Part shown: positions 11,256 to 20,463 of the stretch, one piece after another | Layout: each line of letters opens with the position of its first letter | How positions within the stretch are numbered: position 1 is the first letter of the stretch | NCBI GenBank assembly: GCA_033064195.1 | Contig: JARBJD010000026.1 | Span: forward strand, 310,001 to 374,000 | Reading direction: 5' to 3' | Length of the DNA: 64,000 nucleotides | Source of the DNA: Blattamonas nauphoetae | Lineage: Eukaryota > Preaxostyla > Oxymonadida | Program-made: the position numbers and the translations under genes | The notes under the pieces: generated by a model | Told to the model about the DNA's origin: nothing | The model's database searches: none | Seen by the model: the letters and a program-made list of their open reading frames with translations, nothing else

Positions 11256-12303
11256 ATTTCATTGTCTGTTGATCGGAAGGAGATATTTCGAGGAGTCCAG
11301 CAAGGAGGGACACAAAACTCAAGGATTGGTTACCTTCGAGGATCGAAAAGTGGTTGACGCACAAATGGCGGATATATTGTTCCGAAGGTACGAGAACTTG
11401 TTTCAAAATCTCCTCGCGAACGGCTTGACGTTCATTTTCATCTTTAATTTCAAGTCTTGAGAGTCTCTCCGGAGTTAAGAGTTTGAATGACACGAGAACG
11501 ATATGAATGAGACAAATGTGGATTTTCTCTTTCTCTGCAAAAGAAAGAGACAGTGGATTGAGAGTGTTGATGAGTTGGGGGATCAGATCAGCTTTAACGA
11601 TTGCATGTCTGACTTTTACTGAACAGAGCAAGATCAGATGTCTTAGCATCTCCATAGCTGTTGTGGGGATTGTCTGACTGGGCGAAGAAACCAGTACCAC
11701 AACGCACTGTACGAATTCTGTCTGAGATTCATCAGATAACGATGCAAGGCTGTTAAGAAAAGTATTTGGTTTGTATGGATACTTAGGAACGACACATTCA
11801 AGAAATTTCTCGGCTTTTGTTTCCAGACAGACATCTAATACTGGCTGGGACTTCACAGTAGCAACGAGAGATTGAAAGACAACAGTTTTATTGCGAATAG
11901 AATGCTGTTGATTGTCGCTCCAATTCAGGAATGGTGAGCAATCCATTGAAAAAGGAAAAAGAGGGGAGGGAAAATCAGAGCGTGTTGGACTTGATGAAGT
12001 GTCTGTTGTTTTGAGTATCGTGATCATTGTGTCCGAGACGAGATGAAAACCTTCTTTATGGGCCTGAAGCTGTTTACAGAAATAATACGGTTGAAAGAAA
12101 CATCATCGCAATATGCCTGAGATTATGGATCAATCAAGAGGATTTTGGACGGAGAAGGAGAAATTGATGAGAACAAGTGGTTTCAAAGGAGCGAAAGAAA
12201 GAATGATGAAATGAAAAACTGAATTCATAGTGTCCGACTTGAAAGTCTTGTAAATAAATGTATAATTAGAAGATAAAATGAGTCAGATTAATAGATGTCA
12301 TAT

Positions 12304-12806
12304 TTAGACTAATATACTCTTTTGCGCTGTGTCGACATCCTTCTCTTCATCGACATCAAGATCCGATGTGTTGATCGACCCTCTGCTGAACTCATCCTCG
12401 TCCATTCCACCATATTTTGTGACATCCTCTCTTTCCGTCAGATCTCCCTGTGATGGAGTTCGAACCACCGATGACTTGTTTTGGTATTGCTTGTATTGGT
12501 GTTGTTTGGCTATCCTCCGACGCACACAGACACATCCGACGATGCATCCAACGACGACACAGACCAACACGAAGTCGACGATGGGTACGACAATCGCGAT
12601 AGTCGCCGCTGCTTTCTTCGTGCGGTCTTTGAACTTCATCGACGCGGATGATCGCTCACCCTGTCCGAAGTTCAGCGCCATGTGCCAGTCTTGATTCACA
12701 TCCAAGTCAGGTTTCAGTTGAGAGTGGAGGATTGTTGCAACGAACTGTGTTTCTGTCCAGTCTGCTGTATTCGCTCCGGTCAGCTCGATCAGCTTTGGTG
12801 TTCCAG
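12304..12806 (-). CDS. Giant surface protein gene, segment 6 (membrane anchor and tail)
   Basis: This is the C-terminal segment of the surface protein whose N-terminus is at 42367. The codons after the 9-bp duplication read 'PKLIELTGANTADWTETQF' and continue to a hydrophobic span 'AIVVPIVDFVLVCVVVGC'. A basic 'RRR' stop-transfer and a short acidic/Ser-rich cytoplasmic tail follow, ending 'TAQKSILV'. The topology is a type I membrane protein with a large ectodomain. The segment joins in frame to '...FPNKTETGT' at 15273 once the 12807-15263 element and one duplication are disregarded. Codons apparent upstream of 12798 (MKIMNVMTD...) lie in the transposon end and are not part of the protein. Confidence 0.85.
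12798..12806. repeat. Left 9-bp target duplication of the 2457-bp element
   Basis: GTGTTCCAG, identical to 15264-15272. Confidence 0.9.
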
Positions 12807-15263
12807 GGGTTGGTATAGAGACAGATCTGATTTTGTATACACACAGATCTAAATTTGGTATACACACAGATCTGCTGTATACACACAGATCTGTCATTAC
12901 GTTCATAATTTTCAACTATATCGCATATTGTTTATCTAATCTAGCTTCAAAACAAAGTTAATGTCCATCTCCCTCCTTTGAACTAATATTCTGTCATTGT
13001 GTGAAATATCACTTCCTGAAACAAATCTAATCCACATTGCCCACTCATTCGTCTCATCAGGCTCATTCTTCTCTCTGCTTTTAATCTGTATTTACCTGAG
13101 TCGACATCTGACAACCACACAGTCTTTTTCCAGATAAGCGTGAAATGCGAGACTGGACACATTATTTGCATGGTCTTCGAACAGCCTTGGCCATTCCATG
13201 ATTAGATTCAGAAAAAGTGGACCCACTTTGCCCTCGATCCGATTTCTGAAACGCACAAGCTTTTCGATACATTCCGAAGGATGTATTCTCTCGAACTCTC
13301 CGTACAAAATAGAACGATCAATTGAAGATCAAAAGGCATGATCGCATGAACATATAGTTCATTTTATCTACCGTTCATTGAGTAGTCATGACGCCAGCAA
13401 AATTCAGTGCCATTTGTGTGAAAAACGTTTCCATTGAGTCTATCTCCCACATCGAAGTTATTGTGTCATCTCATTTCCCATCGTCAACATCTTGTATCAA
13501 CCATACACCTCGCTCTCCTCACCACGACACGATGTCAATCTGGTGGCCGCTCCATTGCACCCGGTTCGACAGCCTATATCGCGATGCCCTCGAAACTTTC
13601 CTATTTGGCCAAAACACTTTCAAGTCCCACACTCTCCCTTAGCATCCTGGACAGATCAAAGCGGGAAACTAAACTGAAGCGTGTGGTCTTCCCATCTCAA
13701 CAAAAGGAGAAAATAGGAAGGAAGCAAAGCCATCCGATACTATCATATCCATTCATCGGGCACAACGAAGATTTCACCCATTTGCGGCTGAAAGAGGGAG
13801 AGAACGCTACGACATGAACAGCCTGCTATCATCCCACTCCCAAAGCAACTATTCATAGGAAGTCGAGCCGTCTTCGTTCTTTGAGATGGGTGATGATCTC
13901 GTCGAGCCTCTGAACTCTCTCATCATGAACACAAGCCAAATGTCGTCAGCTACGATTCCTCGTCGAATGGTTCTGATCCCATCCATACAATTGTCCCAAA
14001 CAATCACCCCACATCATATTGTGAATCAAAGGCTACCGATTGATCCTGGAAACACAAATTCACGATGAATGAACTGCCAGAAAGGAATTCACAGTCGAAG
14101 CTGCTTTCCCTTTCGCCAATATGGTGACAGGAGTTGCGACTATTACAACTTTTGCAGATAGCAAAAAAGAAATCGCACTCCTCCGAGAATTTTCACCTGA
14201 AGTTGACCTGCTGCCAGATCTCAGAATGTTGGAAATCGATATCAACGGATTACTCGACATCATCCCCTTCCAAGTGGAATAGTTGATCACTCGTACAACA
14301 TACTTTGTCTTTCCGTGCGGAGAGCATCAACGGACTTATTGTGGAGTTCGAAAGCGGTTCAGACAACACCGCGTCCTCCGAGTCTTATATGGGCGCTGGT
14401 GCAGATAAAGAGATCGTATCTTGTCGATCAGTTGGTTCTGTGACCTATGAATGAATTACTACATATTATAGCGGAGAACGAGCGAAGGACTCAAGACGAA
14501 GAGTCTTCGAAGTGAGAAACTGCGGAAATCAAGCGATCGTGAAAAGAAAATACAGCCTCAAACGGTGATGAGGAAATCAGAGAAGAGGAACAATCTGATG
14601 TCCTGCTGGACATACCTTCGAAGGTGATCCCACCGAAGAAGAGCCGTCACCAGAACCCACGATCCCTCGTTCTTCTCTTGAGTACAAGATCGCCACCCAC
14701 TCACAATTCAGAAATGTTCCATTCAGAGCCAACCCGAATCTCTTTTCCGTCACCATAATACGACAGAAATGAGGATCCTGTGAAACTCACCATTTCATCA
14801 CCAATAGCACATCTTACTCCACCCCAACCGAATAATGTACTTCTGGATGTGACACGACCCGACTCACCAACCAGTATCCCGTTCTTCTCTTCATTTCACT
14901 TTTTCCAGAAACTTTCCCTCTGCCAGCTGCCTGCACAACACCACGTCTTCAACAAAGTCACGACACCTCTACTCCCTCCTATCCAATCGCTATCATCCCT
15001 CACCTCACCCCGTCGCTCCAGCGATTCGTTTAGAACTTATTCTGGCTTGATCACCTCCGTCGTTCACCATATTTCAGGATTTGTGGTTTCACTGGAGATG
15101 TAGGGATAGTGAATCCATTTTGAAGCTGGATTAGAAAAAAATATGCGATATAGTTGAAAATTATGAACATAATGACAGATCTGTGTGTATACAACAGATC
15201 TGTGCCTATACCGACGGACAGATCTGTGCGTATACAAAATCAGATCTGTCTCTATACATACCC
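12807..15263. mobile_element. Non-autonomous TIR element with 9-bp TSD and long iterated ends, 2457 bp
   Basis: Long inverted repeats of about 150 bases start GGGT(T/A)(G/T)GTATAGAGACAG and contain three to four copies of ACAGATCTG next to GTATAC. The exact 9-bp duplication GTGTTCCAG flanks it (12798-12806 and 15264-15272). No transposase is recognisable. The interior includes a short plus-strand open stretch ending near 14282 ('VEAAFPFANMVTGVATITTF' ... 'DIIPFQVE') with protein-like composition that could be a captured exon. Long iterated TIRs and a 9-bp duplication suggest a Mutator-like family; Merlin kinship is the alternative. It interrupts the giant surface gene. Confidence 0.88.
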
Positions 15264-15272
15264 GTGTTCCAG
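15264..15272. repeat. Right 9-bp target duplication of the 2457-bp element
   Basis: GTGTTCCAG, identical to 12798-12806. Confidence 0.9.
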
Positions 15273-17690
15273 TTTCTGTTTTGTTTGGGAACATTGCATA
15301 AATCTCCAGTTTCAGACCACATGGAATGAGGAGTGTGCCTTTCATGCTCACCACGAACTTGTCGTTCGCTTTGTCGAAAGTCACTTTTGTTGTTTTCGCG
15401 TCGAATGTAGGAACGAACAGTGGGGCTTTCATTTCGACCGAATCCTTCACAACTTTGCAGTCGTCGGCAGCAATCCAGAGCGGCTCGTCTGTTGATTGGG
15501 TGGTCGTGATTTCTATGGTAGATCCGTTCCTGCAATCGATGTTCTGTCGCATCGAAGGGAAGCCGTGGAATTGCTTTCCATTTTTGTGGAATTCGCAATT
15601 CTGCACGACGAGAGAACTTCCACCCATGTCAACAACACCCTGCGAGATGTCTTCGAATGACGACGATATGAAATTGAGGGTCGACTTCTCGAAGATGAAC
15701 AATCCTGTTTGCCAACTGCACACAACCTCATTTGTGTTCATTTCCTGAGTGAGTTCAGTCTTCTCCACGAACACTGAAGAATGTTGAATGATAAACGTGC
15801 TTCCCAATCCGAAGACCAGACATGTGACGCTGTCTGACTCAATCACTTTCACGGTCAGGCTGCTCAGAGTCAGTGACGCTTCGTAAACAGACACCAGATA
15901 CTTCTTATCGCCCTGACTCGCCGTACTCGGCACATGCAGCGTGCTCTCACTTTGAGAAAAGTTTTGGAGTGTGATTGAAGATCGTTCGGGAATGGTGAGT
16001 GTTGTTGTTTGGCTGATTTCTCCTTTCAAATCCACTGCAATGTTCTTCATCCCCAACTCCACCTACAGCTCAATCACTTTCCCAATTGACGCACATGGCT
16101 TCGATGTCTCTCCGCAGTCCTTCCCTTCCACATCTCCTTCCTCCACCACAAACTCTGACTGAGCTGGTCGAGGGTCAGTGACGAAGTTCGATGCCGACAC
16201 ATCAAACATGTTGAAATCGTCGCCGGGAAGAGTCAGAGACACAAACGCGTATTCCGTCTGGTATTCCAACGTGTTGTCGAAGCCAATAACAATTGGTGCT
16301 GAAATTGCTGTGTGATCGTCGCCGCAAGTTACAGAGAATGTGATCCCTCCTGTGAGTGTTGCGGTGAGGATTTCGTTGGGAGGAAAGTCTGTTCCACCCA
16401 GTGTCAGCTGTGCTTTCGTCCCCATCTTGTTCGTGAATTCAAACTCAACATGTTTGATTTTGGGAGTGTGTGTGAGTTTGAACGATACGTCGTCGTACAC
16501 AATCATTGATTCCTCCTCATCGACCCCTCCAACCATCTTCACTGTGTAAAATTCCCCGAATAAGAGGCAGTTCGCTTCGCCTTCCTCGCTCGTGGCAAAT
16601 CTCACAGAGAGTATCTTAGTGTTTTGGTTGTAAAGGGTCTTCGTGATTGATGTGATGCTTTCACCGTTCTTGTCCGATACTTCCACAGTCATTTCCGCGT
16701 TCTTCAGTTTGTTCCCGTAGAGCGTGACGATCGCAGTATTCGAAGACACATCGAACTGGCACGTTGCTTCTAGAATCTGGGCTGTTGAGTCGGGAACGTT
16801 AATTTTGATGTTTGATGAAGGGAGGACAACTGGTGCTCCGTTCGCTTCGTATCGCATCGACGTGATTTTGTATGTCTTTCCATACTCTAGTTCTGGTGTT
16901 TGGCCTTTCTCAAATGTTGTGGCAAGGACTGATCCTTCGGTCGTCGATGAAAAGACACCACTCTCTTTCAGATCGAATGGAGTGTCCTCGGCGACAGTGA
17001 CAATGAATTTCGAGTCAGTCGGGAGATTTGATCCGCCGAAAGTGATTTTCAGTGTTTTTTGGGAGAGATCTGTGAAACCTACTCCACCCGATGTCACCTT
17101 TCTGTTGTCGGTTGTTGTTTTGAATGTCATTGAGTGGATCAAGATTGTGGTGTGATCATTCTCAGAATTCACCTTCTTCATCGAGATTGGCGTGTACGTC
17201 ATGTTATGCCACATAGTCGCCTCTTCTGGTGGTGAGAGGATGCCTGTTCCTGTCGCTGTTTGATCCCCACTTTTCGTCGAAGGAATCACAGTCAGAATTG
17301 CTGTGTGAGTCCCTGCTGACGAAGACCCTGAAAGTGTGATTTCATATGTTTTTCCATCCTCCAATCCGCTCGTCTCGAACGCAAGCGTCGTTGATTTCGC
17401 GTCTGACGGTGTTGTCTGTTTAGACACGCTCAACAGACGAGGTTTATCCTGCGGCACATCGAACTTCAGTCCTTCCTTCAGAGCCGGAGTGTCGTCATAA
17501 TAAGACGACTCCATCTTGACGATTGAATATGTCTTTCCATACTCCAGTTGAACATAGTAACCTGAAAGATTGGCGTTGACCGATCCTCCAAAATCAGAAG
17601 AGAAATAGAGTGACTCTTTCAAAACGAAGGATTTTGTTCCATCGCTGACTGTCACTTTCTGACTGGAGACATCTTTCGGCAAATGTCGAG
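15273..17690 (-). pseudogene. Giant surface protein gene, segment 5 (Ig-like repeats, then beta-helix)
   Basis: The first part (17682 to 16066) holds four or so repeats of about 110 residues, each built around 'LEYGKTYSIVKM'-type strands and 'FDLKESGVFSS'-type turns. This is the Ig-like pattern seen in segments 1-4. The last repeat is followed by a Cys-containing 'GKDCGETSKPCASIGKVIEL' linker and a beta-helix-like stretch ('SSLVVQNCEFHKNG', 'STIEITTTQSTD'). One in-frame TAG lies at 16063-16065 between 'KVIEL' and 'VELGMKN'. No canonical intron of 30-60 bases removes it, although a 15-base GT-AG segment could in principle. This stop is the only break I see in more than 2.4 kb. It could be a recent nonsense mutation, read-through, or an assembly error. 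Confidence 0.75.
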
Positions 17691-18145
17691 TTGGTGGGCC
17701 AAAAAATTCTAAGTTGAGAAAAAAAAAGAGGACGCTGGTAGGTCTTGAACCCGCGTCCTCAAGCTTTCAAAGCGGGCGATCTACCGATTGCACCACGCAA
17801 GCGTCGAGCGTGATCTGAATTTGGGTGTTTTGTTGGTTGGGCTGTTTCATTGTGACGCTTCACCACAAACCATGATCAAACAAAATTTAGTGAACAATTA
17901 TGATGAAATGACAGATAAAAGGGTAAAATGAACCGAGAAATCGAAAAGGTGAAGTGATAGTGTTCACCAATCGCCCTCAACAGTCAGGATCAACCGAGTT
18001 TGGAATTCGTTGCGACGATCACGACACTATGATCAATATTTCGGCAATCAGGCGTTCTCATCACTATAGTGGACCTATTGTGATGAGAGGACGGGATAGT
18101 TGAAACAAACGACAAGACACACCTCGATCACATGTGGCCCACCAA
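17691..18145. mobile_element. 455-bp insert with inverted ends carrying a tRNA-like gene
   Basis: The inverted ends TTGGTGGGCCA (17691) and TGGCCCACCAA (18145) bound a 455-bp segment between surface-gene segments 4 and 5. An imperfect duplication GTCGA/GTCAA may flank it, but I could not settle the target site. Unlike the other junctions, the protein frame is not clearly restored here. Some coding sequence may be missing, so this could be more than a simple insertion. The tRNA-like gene suggests a tRNA-derived (SINE-like) or MITE-like unit. The remainder is A/T-rich with no frame. Confidence 0.55.
17731..17805 (-). tRNA. tRNA-like gene, TGA anticodon loop (Ser-like), possibly a pseudo-tRNA
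   Basis: Read on the minus strand, this 75-base segment has a perfect A box (TGGTGCAATCGG) and B box (GGTTCAAGACC). A six-pair acceptor (GACGCT/AGCGTC) and a run of nine T just downstream (17719-17727) act as a Pol III terminator. The anticodon loop reads TTTGAAA, anticodon TGA. However, the anticodon stem has two mismatches, the D-stem is weak, and there are three extra bases before the A box. The long variable arm expected of a serine tRNA is absent. It is either a degenerate or unorthodox tRNA, or the head of a tRNA-derived repeat. It sits inside an insertion in a protein gene. Confidence 0.6.
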
Positions 18146-18240
18146 GTCAACACTTGCCCATCTTTCAATCCTGATCCCTCAAATTCGATGATCATTGTTC
18201 GTTCATAACTCCCCGATTTCCAAGACGCTTTCACAAATGT
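18146..18240 (-). CDS. Giant surface protein gene, segment 4 (short remnant of a repeat)
   Basis: Only about 31 codons are present: 'TFVKASWKSGSYERTMII' then 'EFEGSGLKDGQVL'. They continue directly from '...TTPSGAPKV' of segment 3 (28355) with no base gained or lost across the DIRS-like insertion. The pattern matches the N-terminal half of the roughly 110-residue repeats elsewhere in the protein. The downstream junction with segment 5 is unresolved because of the tRNA-like insert. Confidence 0.75.
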
Positions 18241-18595
18241 CATTTCCAACAAACCAGTGCTCATTAACAACTGAGACCGGTGACGTGGAAATATACAATG
18301 GGTGGCCTGCCCAAGACAAACAAAACAACGGAAAATAAAGCTTTATCTGTTTCAAAAAGTATTCCCGACAAGGGACGCAAGGGTCACAGTGTCGGTTCTG
18401 CCCCTGTTTGGGTGGTTAATGAGCAAAAAAGAGAGAGATCACTGTCTCTGTCCAGAAAGAGCCTCAACGAGGGAGAGAAAACTGGACAAACATGAGAGGT
18501 CAAAAGTGACAAGTGAAATGGAAAAGCCAAAGGGCTGTGCTAGAGTCGTCTTCGCGACAAAACGAGAACGAGCCTCAGTTGTGTGGCAGCGTTCG

Positions 18596-18690
18596 CTGTT
18601 AATGAGCACTGGTTTGTTGGAAATGTCATCGCTACGCTCTGACACCCAACAAACCAGGGCTTCATTAACAACTGAGTATTGAAAGGAGAA
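18596..18690. repeat. Internal complementary region of DIRS-like element 1
   Basis: The sequence GAGCACTGGTTTGTTGGAAATG followed at once by TCATCGCTACGCTCTGACAC is the complement of the left end joined to the complement of the right end. This is the diagnostic internal region used in the circular replication of DIRS-1-type elements. Confidence 0.88.
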
Positions 18691-18699
18691 GAATGAGAA

Positions 18700-18920
18700 T
18701 AAAAGAGAAAAGATATCTTTGTGTTCTTCTTCCTAGATCTGGTCATCAGTTGATTTAGGCCGTGACCCGAATGGGCTGTCACCCCACTGATTGCGAGTTC
18801 TCTAACCAACTCAGCACTCTCTCCATTCTGTACTCCTGACTCTCCTTCCTCTTCCAATTCATGCCTGCTCTTCTTCCTTTAACAGTCACAACTCAAATCT
18901 CACTTCGCATCCATTCTCAC
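18700..18920. other. Unassigned interior of DIRS-like element 1
   Basis: A short conserved block, 'GGCCGTGACCCGAATGGGCT', near 18760 corresponds to the tail of the recombinase gene in element 2 and recurs in the other DIRS-like elements. It marks the former 3' end of the coding region. No frame survives. Confidence 0.45.
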
Positions 18921-19139
18921 TTCAAACCTAATCTCTCCCAAGTCAATTGCCGCTTTCCCTCCATCAAAGGTGGCCGCCGAGATGAAAATGTTGGAGAAAG
19001 TGCAGAACATGCCCGAACTTAATCAGGTCTCTTTCTCCCAAGGATGACTCCTTGCACTCTCACTCAACTTCCACGACATTGGTTCGGGTCCGCATGCAAT
19101 CTTTCTTCTGAGAGGATGTTCCTCGGCTCTGACACGCTT
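18921..19139. repeat. Satellite unit, part left of the nested DIRS-like element
   Basis: This is one monomer of the array that continues at 23955. It shares the phrases AAGTCAATTGCCGCTTTCCC and GCCCGAACTTAATCAGGTCT with that array. The nested element 19140-23954 sits exactly between GACACGCTT and CTTCG, which are contiguous in intact units. Confidence 0.88.
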
Positions 19140-19509
19140 TCTACAACAAACCAGTGCCCTTCAACAAGTGAGATATCCCTGGTGACGTGTAAGGAAACAA
19201 TGGGTGGCAGATCCAATCAGGAAAAACCAAACAGAATAAATCAAAAACAACTTTATCTGTTCCCAAAAAGATTGACAACAAGGGACTGAAGAGTCACGAT
19301 GTTGGTTTGCCCAAGTGGGGGCAGTTGAAGGGCAAAAAGAGAGAACGATGTCTCTCGTCCAGAAATCCTCAACGAGGAACAAAAACTGGACAAACGAGAG
19401 GTCAAAAGTGACTAATGAAGTGTAAAAGAACCAAAGGTATATTCAGAGTCGCTCCGCGACATAAAAACAAGAGTCCCCCGAACGAGCCCCAGTTGTGTGG
19501 TTGCGTTCT

Positions 19510-19585
19510 TAGTTGAAGGGCACTGGTTTGTTGTAGAAGGATTTCCTTTCACTCAATCCTCTACCAAACCTGTGCCTTCAACAAG
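19510..19585. repeat. Internal complementary region of DIRS-like element 2
   Basis: It contains the complement of the left terminus (GGGCACTGGTTTGTTGTAGA) directly followed by the complement of the right terminus (AGGATTTCCTTTCACTCAAT). It lies between the recombinase gene and the 3' terminal repeat, as in DIRS-1. Confidence 0.9.
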
Positions 19586-19674
19586 TGAGAGTTGAAAGGG
19601 ACCTAAAAGAAGGGAGAAGAATCATTGAAAATGAAAAAGAAGAGAAGGATGTCTTGATTCTTTCTCCTGTACAG

Positions 19675-20355
19675 CTAGTTCGATACAGTTGGAAGGCCGT
19701 GAACCCGTAAGGGCAGCCACCAACTCTCTGCGAGTGTGGGTACTCCAGTTCCAATCAGGATTGGAGCAGAGTAGTAGACGTCTGCAATTGTCGAAGTGAG
19801 AGACCAACCCACATGGCTATTGACTACTTCCAGCGGAACCTTGGCCACACGCCTGAGGTGGCTCACCGCTGCATGCTTGACCGTGTATGGTCCGTAAGAA
19901 CCAGGGACACCGATCTCTTTCAGCACACTTTTTAGAATGGACGCAATGGCCGGCATCTTCAGTGGAACGCCTTTCCTGAAATCATACCATATCTTACAAT
20001 TCGCAATGTCTGTGTCAACCGACTCTGCAATGACTCGCTCGATGTTTCTCTTATGTGCGATCAATGCTCGAAAGGCTGAGAATGATTCATCCCCTTCGTC
20101 TCGAACAAATCTGATGTCGTCCTGCAATTGATTCTGTTTTGCCCTGATTGTCACCGTCGCAAATGACGTTGGAATGAAGTCCGATGATTCATGGAAGTCA
20201 ACGTCCCTCCATCGAAGGTTGACAATCTCTGCACGGCGACAGCACGTCGTTGCAAGGAGGAGAGACAACGCTCTCATCTGCTGGACCTCTGGATCTTCGC
20301 TGGCTAATTCATTTGTTTTCTGTGCCCAGTTCAGGAGCAGATCAATATTCCACAT
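19675..20355 (-). CDS. Tyrosine recombinase of DIRS-like element 2
   Basis: A 226-residue open stretch carries the catalytic signature of tyrosine recombinases: 'CCRRAEIVNLRW' (first Arg), 'YTVKHAAVSHLRR' (His-x-x-Arg type box) and 'VNSHVGWSLTSTIADVYY' (His/Trp and nucleophile Tyr). In DIRS elements this enzyme replaces the integrase and inserts a circular DNA copy without a target duplication, which agrees with the flanks. The N-terminal core-binding part appears to lie in the adjoining frame upstream. It is treated as part of a mobile-element fossil; no repair is implied. Confidence 0.85.
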   Translation of the reverse strand: MWNIDLLLNWAQKTNELASEDPEVQQMRALSLLLATTCCRRAEIVNLRWRDVDFHESSDFIPTSFATVTIRAKQNQLQDDIRFVRDEGDESFSAFRALIAHKRNIERVIAESVDTDIANCKIWYDFRKGVPLKMPAIASILKSVLKEIGVPGSYGPYTVKHAAVSHLRRVAKVPLEVVNSHVGWSLTSTIADVYYSAPILIGTGVPTLAESWWLPLRVHGLPTVSN

Positions 20356-20463
20356 TACGGTGTAGTGACGTTTTGACTTGTTCTTTGGGTGACTCTTTGC
20401 AAGAACCTGTCTGAAAGAATTCAGGTGTGACCTGTCGTTGTGCAGTGTTGGGTGGAAGAGGCC

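Larger units (their letters stand above)
9589..12027 (-). pseudogene. ARM/HEAT-like helical family protein, copy C, split by a transposon
   Basis: The N-terminal part (12027 to 11247) starts MITILKTTDTSSS and runs through 'MDCSPFLNW', 'APSEQ'-type 'VPSEQYIRHLCVN' and 'DQQTMKFII'. The C-terminal part (9889 to 9589) resumes at 'IIHLPVFLTIPSC' and ends 'GMNLPKLE' with TAG, as in copies A and B. The gap is exactly filled by a 1357-bp element with a 9-bp duplication. Without the element and one duplication the codons read through in frame at the insertion point. Separately, a two-base frameshift lies in the C-terminal part, near 9755-9765 ('NENGGKG' then 'RQLWRTVHRML'). The copy is therefore dead even apart from the insertion. 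Confidence 0.85.

Noticed and set aside
17691-18145. Simple intron between surface-gene segments 4 and 5
   Set aside because: It contains a Pol III-type tRNA-like unit and inverted ends, is far longer than other introns here, and does not restore the frame cleanly.
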